64,000 bases of DNA from Desmodesmus armatus (lineage: Eukaryota; Chlorophyta; Chlorophyceae; Sphaeropleales; Scenedesmaceae): positions 744,001 to 808,000 of the forward strand of contig VIIQ02000555.1 in NCBI GenBank assembly GCA_007449985.2. Direction: 5' to 3'. The notes under the pieces are model-generated. The model searched no databases. It saw only the letters and a program-made list of their open reading frames with translations, and was not told where the DNA came from. This document shows positions 49,701 to 61,700 of the stretch, piece after piece. The translations under genes were made by a program, and so were the position numbers. How positions within the stretch are numbered: the first letter of the stretch is position 1; each line of letters opens with the position of its first letter.

Positions 49701-52700
49701 GCACGCTTGGCATGCAACAGCAGCAGCCTTGACATACCAGACACACCAGTGCCAGCAGCACCCTTGGATGGCCAGGAAGCCCGCAGATTGGCATCCACAG
49801 CACCTGACTGTGCCTACTTCCCAAGCAGCTGGCTGACGCCTGTCGTCACCAGCACAGCCGTTGTCAGCATGGGTGGGCAGGGCATCCTGCAGCTCAATGG
49901 CAGCCTCCTGACCAATATCAGTGGTGACATCACTGTCATGGCTGGGAATGTGTCCTGTGCTGTGCAGTCTGTGGCCGCAGACGGCAGCAGTGTGACATGC
50001 CTCCTGCCTGACATGGCAGCGGGTCCTGCAGAGATCACCCTGCTGGTGGAAGGTGCAGGTGCAGCAACAATGCCTGCAGGGGCGCAGTGCTGCTCTACAC
50101 TGTGCCTTTGACAGTCAGCCGACCAGCTGCAGGCCCCAGGGCGTCCATGTTTGGTGGCGTTGAGCTGGTGGTGAATGGATCTGGATTTGCTGGTGGCAGT
50201 GACAGCATGACGCAGATGTCTGTTTCTGTGTCAGGCACACCACCAGGACCCATCAGGCCTGTGCTGGCAGCCTCTTCTCTCACCCAGGCAACCATCAGGC
50301 TGCCCATGTTTGCTGCCACCAGCACAGCTGCAGTGTTTCAGCTGAACCTGCAGCTTCGGGTCTTTGCCGCAACGAGCAACACTACCTTGGGTACAGCCAC
50401 CGTCCCTGTCACGCTGGACCGCACCTTCACTCCTGCTATCAGCTCAATCAGCCCCAGGGACATCCAGCCTTACTTAGTTGGAAACAACCTCACGTTGACT
50501 TGGAGGGTGTCGCCGGCTGTTGCAGCTGCAGCTGGCCTTACCAATGCAACGGAGGCATCATCGGCGTCACTGGCCGCTGTGTCTCTGCAGGCAGCTTTGG
50601 GTGTCAACAGGTTCAGCTGTTCCAACGCCACTGTGCTGGCAAGCAACATGACTACCGGAGAGTATGCGGAGACTCTCACCTGCACCCTGAGCCCGGAAAT
50701 GCCGGCCACGTCATACAACCTGTGGGTGTGTTTGCCAGCTGTCGGCTGTGGGTACGCAGCAGCTGCGGTGAGGGCCAACGCAAGCGTCACTGGCATCAGT
50801 GTTGTGGCTGGCAGCACAGCTGGAGGCACCCAGTTGGTCATCAGTGGTACAGGTGAGCTGTGACGTTGGCATCGCATGCCACAGCAGTGCAGTGCATTGC
50901 GTCGAAGCTAGCTGCGCGGCTGCTCATGTTTGCGTTCATGGGTCAGTGCCAGCATGCAGCGCTGCAGACGCTAGCAGCACACCAGCTTGACCAGCCCTGT
51001 GTGCTGCATACATGACAGTCGGACGTGGTCACCTGAGGGCTGTGTATGTACACTGCTTTGTTGCAGGCTTTGCAACGGAGGCATCAGAGGTGAAGGTACA
51101 ATTCAACAACAGCATCTGCCAGGTGCTGGCCAGCACTCCCAACAACATCACAGTGGTCACTTCTGGCCTCCAAGGCAACATGACAGCTGGCACACCCTAC
51201 ACACTGCAGCTGGCTCCCTCTCAGGTATGTTACCTCTGAGTAAGCACAGCAATCGCCATTCGCAGTCACTGCAGCAGTGCCTGAGACATTATGCCTGTCT
51301 TGCAACTTACATGTCTCATAGGCGGATGCTTTCCGTGCTGCACAACAGATCATATGGCAGGTCACTGCATCATGCAAAGCAGCCATCACCTGATGCTGTG
51401 TTGTGACGTGGTGTGGTGTGCAGGGTGCTGCGCTGCAGGCTTTTCCAGGCTACACCTTCACGTTTGATACAAGCCTCACACCAAGTCTCACCCTGGTGAC
51501 ACCAGCCAGGGGCTCCACAGAGGGAGGGACACAGCTGACACTGACTGGCAGCTTTCCAGCCACCCCAGCAGGCAACCTGTCGGTGTGGATTGGTGACGTG
51601 GCGTGTACCAATGCGGAGCAAGTAAATACAACCACGATCACATGCACAAGCTCAAACCCCACAGCAGCCAATGCTTCAGCGCCCAAGCCTCAAGGGCCGC
51701 TGCCTGTGCGTGTGGTCTTTGCCGAATGGGGCAGGTCAGCATGTGATGCAGGGGCCAGGGCATTCAACTCCAGTGCTGTCAGCTGCAGCTATCAGTATGT
51801 CGACCTGTGGAGCGCCAAGACCACTTGGGGTGGCGGTGACCCTCCACTCGAGGGTGACACAGTCATGATTCCCGTGAGTTCAGTGTTGCAAAGATGTCCG
51901 GGACCATGTGGCTGGCTTTGAGACAAAATTCCACATGTGTTGCGTCGTTGCGCAACACGCATGCGTGCTTGTTGTGCCACAGTGTGCACTGCCCTGCCAC
52001 GTGCGTCATGTTGAGCTTCTGCTGCTACTGCTGGTGCTGATGTTCCTGTTTCAGGCAATACCACTGTGCTGCTGGATGTCTCAGCTTCCCTGTATGCGTT
52101 GGTTGTTGAGGGCAACCTACTGTTTGATGATACTGCCGTCGAGGAGCTGCACCTGCAGGTGAACAGCCCTGCTTGTGGCAGGAGCAGGCATCAGCCGCCA
52201 GCTCATGATTACTGTTGCAGACCAATGGTTGCGCCCCATTTTTTAGCACGTACTGCCACTGAGGAGGCATGAAGGTGTTTTATGCATGATGCAGCACACG
52301 CTGCATGCTGTGCATGTGTCTGCAACTTGCTTCTGACGGCATGGTCATTCCGCCGGGCATGAGCAGTGGAGTGATGCACATTCCTCAAAAAATCTGTGTG
52401 TTGTGGTGCAGGCCAGCTACATCTTGGTGAAAGGAGGCAGCCTCCAGGTTGGCAGGGAGGATGCACCATTCCCTGGTGAAGCCAAAATCACACTGTACGG
52501 CCCTCCTGAGTCAAGGGAGCTGCCGCTGTATGGAGCCAAGGCAAGTGTTGAAACCTCTCCTGAATGGGAGGCAGATTTGCCTCCTCACCACGAGTCTTCC
52601 ACACAGAGGCAGTGATGCTTGACCAGTGTATGTTTGATAACAAAGCGGTATCTTCACAAAGTTTTGTCCAAGCGTGTCTCCCTGCTGGCACACTTCACAG

Positions 52701-55700
52701 GTCCTGGCTGTCAGGGAAGGCCAAGTCCGTCTGCACGGTCAGCCCAAGCTTCCAACGTGGACCCTGCTCAACGCTACGGCTGATCCTGGCGACACATCCA
52801 TCACCGTCAATGGCCCCATCAACTGGGTGGCTGGAGACAGGATTGCAATTGCGTCCAGCAGCTTCTATGCCACGGATGTTGACGAGGCAGCAGTGGTCAA
52901 CGTCACGTGCCTGCTGCCGGGGTGTGAGGTGGTGCGGCTGGAGCTGGACACCCCACTGGCTTACACGCACTTGGGCGAGGTGGTGACTGTGCCTGGAGAT
53001 GACAGGGGCCACGTGCTGGACATGAGGGCTGAGGTGGCTGTCCTGAACAGGTGTGACTCAGATTGGGCAGGGCGGGGGGGGGGGGGCTGACACCGATTGA
53101 TTGCACCATGCAACAAGGCCAACACTCCGAGTGAAGGTGACCTTTAAGCCCCCAACAGCTCTTGGCTGCAAGCTTATACCATCATCAACGTTTTCTGTGC
53201 ATTTTTCTCATAGTTCATAGTGTGGGTATTATTTGCTAAACTACTATGAACAAACTTAGCAGCATTTCCCTCATCCCCCACATTCCCCTCATCCCCCACA
53301 TTTTCTTCACCCCCCACATCTCCCACATCCCCCACATCCCCCACATCTCCCTCATCCCCCACACCCCCCACATCTCCCTCATCCCCCACAACTCCCTCAT
53401 CCCCCACAACTCCCTCACCCCCTCATCCCCACATCTCCCTCACCCCCCTCATCCCCCACATCCCCCGCATCTCCCTCACCCCCCTCATCCCCCACATCTC
53501 CCTCATCCCCCTCATCCCCCACATCTCCCTCACCCCCCACATCTCCCTCACCCCCCACATCTCCCACATGCCCCACATCTCCCTCATCCCCCACATCTCC
53601 CTCATCCCCCACATCCCTCACATCTCCCTCATCCCCCACATCTTCCACACACCCCACATCTCCCTCATCCCCCACATCTCCCTCATCCCCCACATCTCCC
53701 ACATGCCCCACATCTCCCTCATCCCCCACATCCCCTCATCCCCCTCATCCCCCTCATCCCCCACATCCCCTCATCCCCCTCATCCCCCACATCTCCCACA
53801 TCCCCCACATCTCCCACATCCCCCACATCTCCCTCATCCCCCACATCTCCCTCACCCCCCTCACCCCCTCAACCCCCACACCTCCCTCACTTCTCTCACC
53901 CTCCACATCTGCCACATCTCCCTCACCCTCCTCATCTCCCTCACCCCCTTGCTTCCCTCATCAGTCCCCTCGCTTTGCTCAATCCCCTGGCTTGGCTCAA
54001 CCCCCTCGCTTCCCTCCACCCCCTCATTGCCGTCTTTCCCTTCGACCCCCTCGGTCGCCTAATTGCCCACTTGCCCTCCCTTCCCTCAACCCCCTCACTG
54101 CCCCCGTGCCCTTCTTTTACACCCCCCCCCCCACTACCCTCCTTTTACCAACCCAAAGTACTTCTGTCCCTCGACCCCCTCAGTCCGCACTTCCCCTTTT
54201 CTTCACACCTTGTCCTTGCACTGCACAACAACTTGTTGACGAAGCAGGGCTTGAGGAGTTGGGGGAGATATGAGGTTTGAGGGAGTGTGGGGGTTGAGAG
54301 AGATGTGGAGGATGCGGAAACTTAGGGAAGTGAGGGAGATGTCAGGGTTGAGGGAGATGTGGGAGATGAGGGAGATGTGGGGGATGAGGGAGATGTGGGG
54401 GATGAGGGAGATGTGGGGGATGACGGGGATGTGGGGGATGAGGGAGATGTGGGGGATGAGGGGGGTGAGGGAGATGTGGGGGATGAGGGGGGTGAGGGAG
54501 ATGCGGGGGATGTGGGGGATGAGGGGGGTGAGGGAGATGTGGGGATGAGGGGGTGAGGGAGTTGTGGGGGACGAGGGAGATGTGGGGGGTGAGGGGGATG
54601 TGGGGGATGAGGAGATGTGGGGGATGAGGGAGATGTGGGGGATGAGGGAGATGTGGGGAATGAGGGGGATGAGGGGGCTGCCTGTAAATAAAACTGTTAT
54701 TTTTTTCAAATCTTTGCACTATGAGGTTTGCATAACGCACTATGAGGGTAATGAGGGTAGTTGTGGCTATCTTGAGGTAAAAGAAAACGCACTATGAGGT
54801 TTGCATAATGCACTATGAGGGAAATGTGGTTAATGAGGGTGAAAATGAGATGTGATGAGGTAGAAAATGTGGGGAAACGCTGCCGATGGCATAAGTAGGT
54901 AATGCAACTCTCAGCGCGACTCGCGTGGCGCTCGAAATACCAGCCCTCTGACTCGAACCTGCTCCGACATCCTCGCTTGGCTCGGATGTCTCCGCCGGTT
55001 CTCGTCAGAGTGCTGGTATTTCTCGCTAAGCCACTCTCGTCCGCTGCTGAGAGTTGTATAACCTCTACATAACTCATGAGTTGGGCCCAAACAACGTACT
55101 ATTACTGTCTGGCGTCGTTGTGACTTGACATTCTTTCAGGAACGTCCGCCTTGTGGGTGATGCAAGCTCTCCAGACACTCTGTTTGGCGCGCAAGTGTTG
55201 GTCTCCACCCCTGGGGGCCGTACCCGGGCTACCCTACAGTTCAGCCATGTGGAGATGCAGTGGGTGGGCCAGGCCTTCAGACTGGGTCGCTACCCCATCC
55301 ACTTCCACATGCATGGGGACGGCTTTGGCTCTTGGGTCAAGGGTTGCTCCGTCCATCATTCGTTCCAGAGGGCCATCACAATCCACGGCACACATCGTGT
55401 CCTTTTGCAAGTGAGACAGCAGTGCTGAGTGGGTTCACACCATGCATGCATGGGTTAGGGGACACACACAAAATTTAGAGCAGTGCCAGTACAATACCTT
55501 CTTGGTACTGCCAAGCATAGTATGCTAAGCTGGCGTAGTCACACGCAACTGCAGAACTGTGTTGGGTGCTTGCTCAGGAGTTGGTGTCAGCCGGCGTCGA
55601 CAGGATATGCTGCATGCCTAGCAGAGCAAACTAGACTGCACAGCTGAGTGTACTGCCCTGTTTGCGGTGTAGGACAACGTTGCGTTTGATGTCATGGGTC

Positions 55701-58700
55701 ACACATACTTCTTTGAGGATGGCGTGGAGACAGGCAGCACCCTGGATGGGAACCTGGGCATGCTGACAAGGGTGTCAAATGCAATGCTCAACACCGACAC
55801 TACACCGGCAACATTCTGGGTACGAGTTTGGTGGCAGGTGTTATCAAACACATGCATTGGTTTAGAAAGCCCCTAAGACAGCTGTTAACTCTGTTGCCAT
55901 AGCCAGCCCGAGTGTTTCCTTGGTGTGGAAGGCTGTTTCCACTGGACAAAGTCTCAGGGGATGTGTGTTCGTGCCTGCAGATAACAAACCCCAACAACAC
56001 AATCCGGAACAACAGGGCTGCAGGTGAGGGTTGGCAATGCCGGCTATGAATGCCTTGGTCAGACCACAGTCCCATGATCACCCTGTCTTGCTGTGCAGAA
56101 ATGTTGGTTGACAGGCGGTGGGAGTCTAGTGATTGCACTGCTTCTAACCATGTTGTGCTGCCTCTTGCTGGCTGCAGGTTCAGCGGGTTATGGCTTCTGG
56201 TACCGCCTGCTCAGAAACCCAGAGGGCCCCAGCATGACGACCTCATCCTGTCCCATGTTTACCCCCTTGGCGCAATTCAAGGACAACGTGGCACACTCCA
56301 ACATGTTCTACGGCTTCAGGATCCATCCTGAGTACTACCCCACCCTGCGCCCATGCGATTCCTCAACCTTCCAGCAAGTCCCAGCTGTCTTTGACGGCCT
56401 CATCAGCTATAAGAATGGTGTCAAGGGCGCAATGGCAACACAGGTCAGCCACAGGACCACAACAACACAAGTCTGCTTGTATTTTGCACACGCGGGCCGG
56501 CCCGCGTCAGTGTGCCTGCACATCTGCATCCAATCATGATCAGGTTGTCCATGTGCATGACACTAGTGCAGTACTGCTTCACAAAACTCTGCTGCCCTGA
56601 TCATACTCACACCGCTGTGTGTTTGCATCTTGATGTCCCTGCATATTGCCCCTGCAACATGACCTGTCTTATCAGGTTGGGTTGGTACAGTTCAGGTGAG
56701 CGTAAAACAGCATGGACTGCCTGGTTGCATCATGTTGGGTTGGTGTGCAAGTGTTGCACTCAATGGGTGCGCATCAGTTGACTTCCTGACTGCAATGCAC
56801 TTGAGTGAAGATTTGCAAGCTTACCCGGCAGGCATACAAAACAGTGGTGGTGTCCAATCTTTGCAGGAACTTCACATTGGCCGACAATGGAGCTGGGCCT
56901 GTTACGCATGTTATCAATGGAAAGGAGCATGGTGGCGGCATTGAGATTGCCTGGGTGCTGGATGACCGAAACAGATACAATGTCGACATCACCAACATGG
57001 CAGGTAGGCACGCCTAGGTCCTCGGAAGGCAGTGTTGTCATAAATGCTGCTATGGCACTGACAATGGTTTTCCGATCATTTGCCATGATGCCAAAAAGCT
57101 CCATCCGACCCCGCCCTTGGCTGTGGAATGCCTGCAGGGGTGCAAGATGCATTGATTGTGTCCAAAACGTCAGTAGGACAGCGCGGAACAGCAGGAGCAT
57201 GGCCTTCAGGCAGGGGCGTCAGAGGCCTCATCACTCAGAGGTGCGGCGGTGGATGACAGTAGATGTTTCCTGGGGTCTGCTGAAGTGGCTATTCATTTTT
57301 CTGGCTGTTCATCCAGTGTTGGACACCAGCTCAGCCCCCTCGGTTGTTGTGTTGCGCCTCGCAGTAGTTCGTACAGCTCTGGCAGACGCTGTCAATTTAT
57401 GCTTTATGCTATCAACTTGATAGCATCATTGAAGATCAACACTGCCCATGCTTGCGCTGCTGCTGCAGTCCACCGCCCGGCAATGGGAGGCATTCTGCTC
57501 TGATGAGTGCCGTCAACGTGACCTTTGTCAACTACTCATCTGCTGACAGCCAGTTCAAAGCCCTTGAGCACTGCGGGAAGTGCAAGGATTTCCAGGTATG
57601 TACAATAAGCCATTTTATGGCCGCAGCTTGTATGTTTGTAGGTGCAAAGACCACCGCATGAGCTGCAGGGCAGGGTCTGCCCGTACAGATTACATGCACG
57701 CTGCGCTAACCAACCAAGTGCTTCCTGCCTTCAACCTGCTCACAGGGTGGCTCAACCACTTTCACCAAGGGCCTCAAGTTCCTGCAGAATGGGCTCCCAG
57801 CCCTTGCTCACTGGTCCTGGACCAGCCAAGGATACTTCCTTGACCTAGACGGCAGCCTGCTCAACGCCGACACCCTGGCGCCGTCAGACCACCCGACAGC
57901 CTGGCCCTTTGGGCCTGGCATGACCCTGCACTCAGCCGTTGAGAGCGACCTGTTTGACGAGCCTGAGTGTGTCTACTTTCAGGGCGGAAATGCAGCCTAC
58001 TGCAAAGCAGACCTGACATTCAGGCGGGTGATGCTGAATGGACATGCGCCAGATGCACTGAAGTTCAGGTGAGATTTTGTCCTAGGCTGCTGCATAGATG
58101 GGCTGCCAGTATTGCATGGAACCTGAACATGTGATTACAGTCAACACATGTACATCAACATATGTTGATGGCTATGTTGACGCCAACTGCCTTCGCCAGT
58201 CATGTGTGCTTTGCTGCTATGCAGTGATCTGCTGCTGACATCTGACACCACCAATCGCACGGCACGCTTGCACTTCACCAAGTACAACGAAGAGGTGTGC
58301 TGCAGCTGTGGGGTGCACTTGCAATCTTGCAAGCATGCCCGCAGTCGAGCAATCGAGATTACACAGGCGCTGGTATTTGTCCTGATCTGATTGCTGCCGT
58401 GGCATGGTTTGCCTCCTGCATGGTGTGCCTTGCCACCAAAATACACTCAGTGACAATCAACAGAGTCTGTTGATTGGCAAGCAAAGAGTACATTTGCCTG
58501 TGCCGTAGCCGACAATGATGCTTGCTGCCACATCTTGCAGGGGTACCAATTCGTGTGTGCAACCCTGCGGTCCTACTGGCTGCACTGGGACACCACTGTG
58601 GCCATTGCACCTGACACCTTCAGCCTCCACAAAATGGACCCCATGAATGCGACGGCAGGCTGGCTGTATCTGTCTGCAAAATGGCCTCAGGTGACCAACC

Positions 58701-61700
58701 AGCATAGTGCATTTTCTCTGCAGCCAGGGGCAGCCATGAGCTCATGGCCCTCGAGGGGGTGCCTCTTGCATGCCATAGGCGCAAAGTGGCTTGGAAAGTC
58801 TTGGCAGGCTTTCAGTGCAGCTGCTGCTAGCGTGTAGGTGGATTCACACTGGAGTGGTTTTGTCTGATAGCAAGTTGGCGACCGTCGGTTAACCAACACA
58901 TCACATGACTGTATGCTTGCAGGTGTTTGACCGGGTGGAAGTGAATGGCAGGTCTCCTAGCCCAGCCTTGACTGCTCCACCTACCAGCCTTGCTGTCGCC
59001 GCTCACGGCACCCTGTACTACAACAAAACCAGGGCCCCGGTGGGATGGTACTGGGGTAACGAGACTCTTGACATGACCACAGGGCAAGTGCTGTTGGCGG
59101 GTGCCAGTGCTGCCACTCTGAGGGTGGTGCCACAGGCATGCCCTGTGCGTGGCTGCAACGTACTGCCTCCTGTTGCAGCAGACATCAGGTGAGCATCACC
59201 AACAGCCGTGGCAGTCCTGCCAGCTCCCTGCAGATGCCAGAGCCTGTACTGCAGGTGGCAGGGCAGGTGGCCAGCTTTGCTTGGAAGGTGCAGCCAGACA
59301 GCCTGCAGGCATGTAGTGGCATTGGTATTGTACAGCTATCAACGCGCAGCATGCTTTCACACCGTCTGCAAACCCACGTCTGGACGTCCACTGTCATGTT
59401 GCAACCGTCTGCTTGCTGCAGGAACGGAACACTGCTGTGGTCGGACAACAGGACATGGTAAGTCAAGCTGACCCAACATGATGTACATTCGTGTTGTGAA
59501 GGGGGCCTGACGGGTCCGTTGTTTGATGACCCTGCCAAGAGCCCGCCTGGTGGGCCGCCCTTTTCCACCACCATCTTTTTCAGGCCATGGTTGCCAACAG
59601 GTCGGGATGCCATCAAAAGTGCGGTTGTGTTTGCAGGCAACACAATGCAGTGCTGCCGTTCAACGACCCTCTGCGGCAGAGGGTCGATTCAGAAGCTTTT
59701 GCTGCACCTGACACTGCTGCCTGTTGTGCCTGCAGGGTGAACACCACTGGAGGGAAGCCAGTGGCTGGCAGCAATGTCACAATACCTTTTGGCTGGCAGC
59801 TTGTCATGGATGAGAGCCCACCACCACTCAACCTGTTGCTCATTGAGGGCGCTGTCAGCTTCAGCAACGCAACCAACATCACCCTGACAGCAACATACAT
59901 TGTGGTGCAGAGGACTGGGTCGCTGGCTGCTGGACAGCCAGGCTCCCCACACCCTGTACCAGCCACCATCCTCCTGTCAGGGTCACGAAACACTCCACAG
60001 CTAGCCATCACAAGCAACCTTGTTTTGGGTGCAAAGGTGGGTCAGTGAGTGGTTTGGGTTTGAGTTTAGGCTGACAGTGAATAGGGTTCAGCAGCCTGAC
60101 ATGATGTTTGTCAAGTTCTTGAATCTAGGAGGAAGTCGGACTGGGTGGCATGTGTGCCCTGGATATCCTGTGATAATTGCGCGTGCTGCAAGCCGCCATG
60201 CACTGGCACTCGCCACACGTGCATTGAGTGGTGTGTCTCCTGCCTGTTTTGACAGGTCCTGGCAGCCGTGTCAGGTGGGCGGCTGTCTCTTCATGGCCAG
60301 CGTGTCACCAGACGCTGGACACGCCTGGCTGCCCCAGCTGCTCCAGGCGCCACCACAATCTCTGTGTTGGGTGATGCTGCCGCGCTTGCTGGCTGGTCAA
60401 CCGGCAAGGAGGTCCTGATCACCAGCAGCACCTTCAACCCTGAGCAAGCGGAGACTCGCCGCATTCTGGCCGTTGACAGCACTGCGCAACCCGGCCAGGT
60501 GCTGCTGACGTTGGATGCTGCATTGCTGTGGGCTCATGGAGGAACAGAAAACAGGTGAGGCAGCTGTTTTTTGGCAAGGGGCATTTGCACCTTGTTTGAG
60601 TCTGTGTTTCTGCGTGTCTGCCCAGCTGGGCTGCACCTTCCCCAACACATACACGCCATCTTCCTCCCCCGTAGGCGTGCTGCAGCAAGACACCCTTGGC
60701 ACTAGTCATGACTACAGCCTGTGGCCTGTCTGACACGCTCCCTGCTTGGAGGCGTCTCGTGGCTGTTGAGAGTCTGACCCTGCTGCCCTGCTTCTTGCTT
60801 GCATTGCAGCTATCCTGGGTCTCAGTACACCCTGAACAATAGGGCAGAGGTGGCCCTGCTGGACTCCAATGTTGTCATTGCGCCCCAGGACGGTAACACA
60901 CAGTACCTCACTGGTGGCGGCAAATTTGGTCCACGAGTTGTAGCTGCTGGCAATGCCACAGCACAGCTTGACAACATACGGGTTGAGTTTTGTGGGCAAG
61001 CTGGGCTGGACAGGGCGTGTGTTCAGTTTGATGGGTGAGTGCAGGAGCAGGAGTCTAGCAGTGACTAGCGCTGGTGTAAGCGCGTCACATGCACAAACAG
61101 CCGCTGCAAACAGTAGCTGCTAACAGCCGCTGTCTTGTGAGGCAGCCGCACAGAATCGCCCTGTAAAACGTGCCCAGCTGCACCGCTTGAAAGTGCGCGG
61201 TTGCTCCTGGACGACTTTGTGTGCTGTGTTGCGCAGGCTGACTGGACAGCCACATCACAGCAGCTACCTCACAAACTCAGTAACCCTGCGCGGACACGCC
61301 CAAGCAGTGCGCACACTGCCAAGTACTGTCACACCTGCACTCACTACTGGAGCGCTGTTGAGTGGCAATGTCCTTGTGGAGAGCTACGACACCAGTACGG
61401 TTGTGCTTGGCGGCCATCATGGTCTGGTCAAGGCGAACCTGGCCCTGGGCACAATCAAAGACTCAACTGGTGAGCAGGCTGAGTTGGGTGCAGCCTTTCT
61501 ATTCTGGGCGCCTGTTTACTGCCTGTGCACTTTCATGCCTTCCTGACACTGTGACTATTGGAGGCTGTAACAACAGGACGGCAATGACATGAGCCAGACG
61601 CTCGGCAGAGTGTCTGTATTGAAAAAATTACACGCACCTAGACTACCGGTTGTGTCTGATGTGCATGAATCCCTGCCCTGCAGGCAAGTCAAGTTTTGAT

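Larger units (their letters stand above)
53051..55139 (+). other. 2.1-kb intron carrying inverted minisatellite and foldback element
   Basis: Donor AACAG/gtgtga at 53051 and acceptor ttctttcag/GAACG at 55139 rejoin the coding sequence as AVLNRNVRLVGDAS in phase. The intron starts with a G run (about 53074-53087), then holds the pyrimidine-rich minisatellite, a diverged pyrimidine-rich middle, the purine-rich inverted minisatellite, short CACTATGAGG repeats and a separate foldback. Confidence 0.9.

Noticed and set aside
53246..54280. 344-residue open frame of Pro/His/Ser repeats on the plus strand, and matching Gly/Asp/Glu repeats on the minus strand
   Set aside because: It is translation of a stop-free minisatellite inside an intron. 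The flanking exons (ending 53050, starting 55140) join in phase without it.
53262..54690. CRISPR-like regular repetition
   Set aside because: The units are 9 nt with no unique spacers, in a eukaryotic intron.
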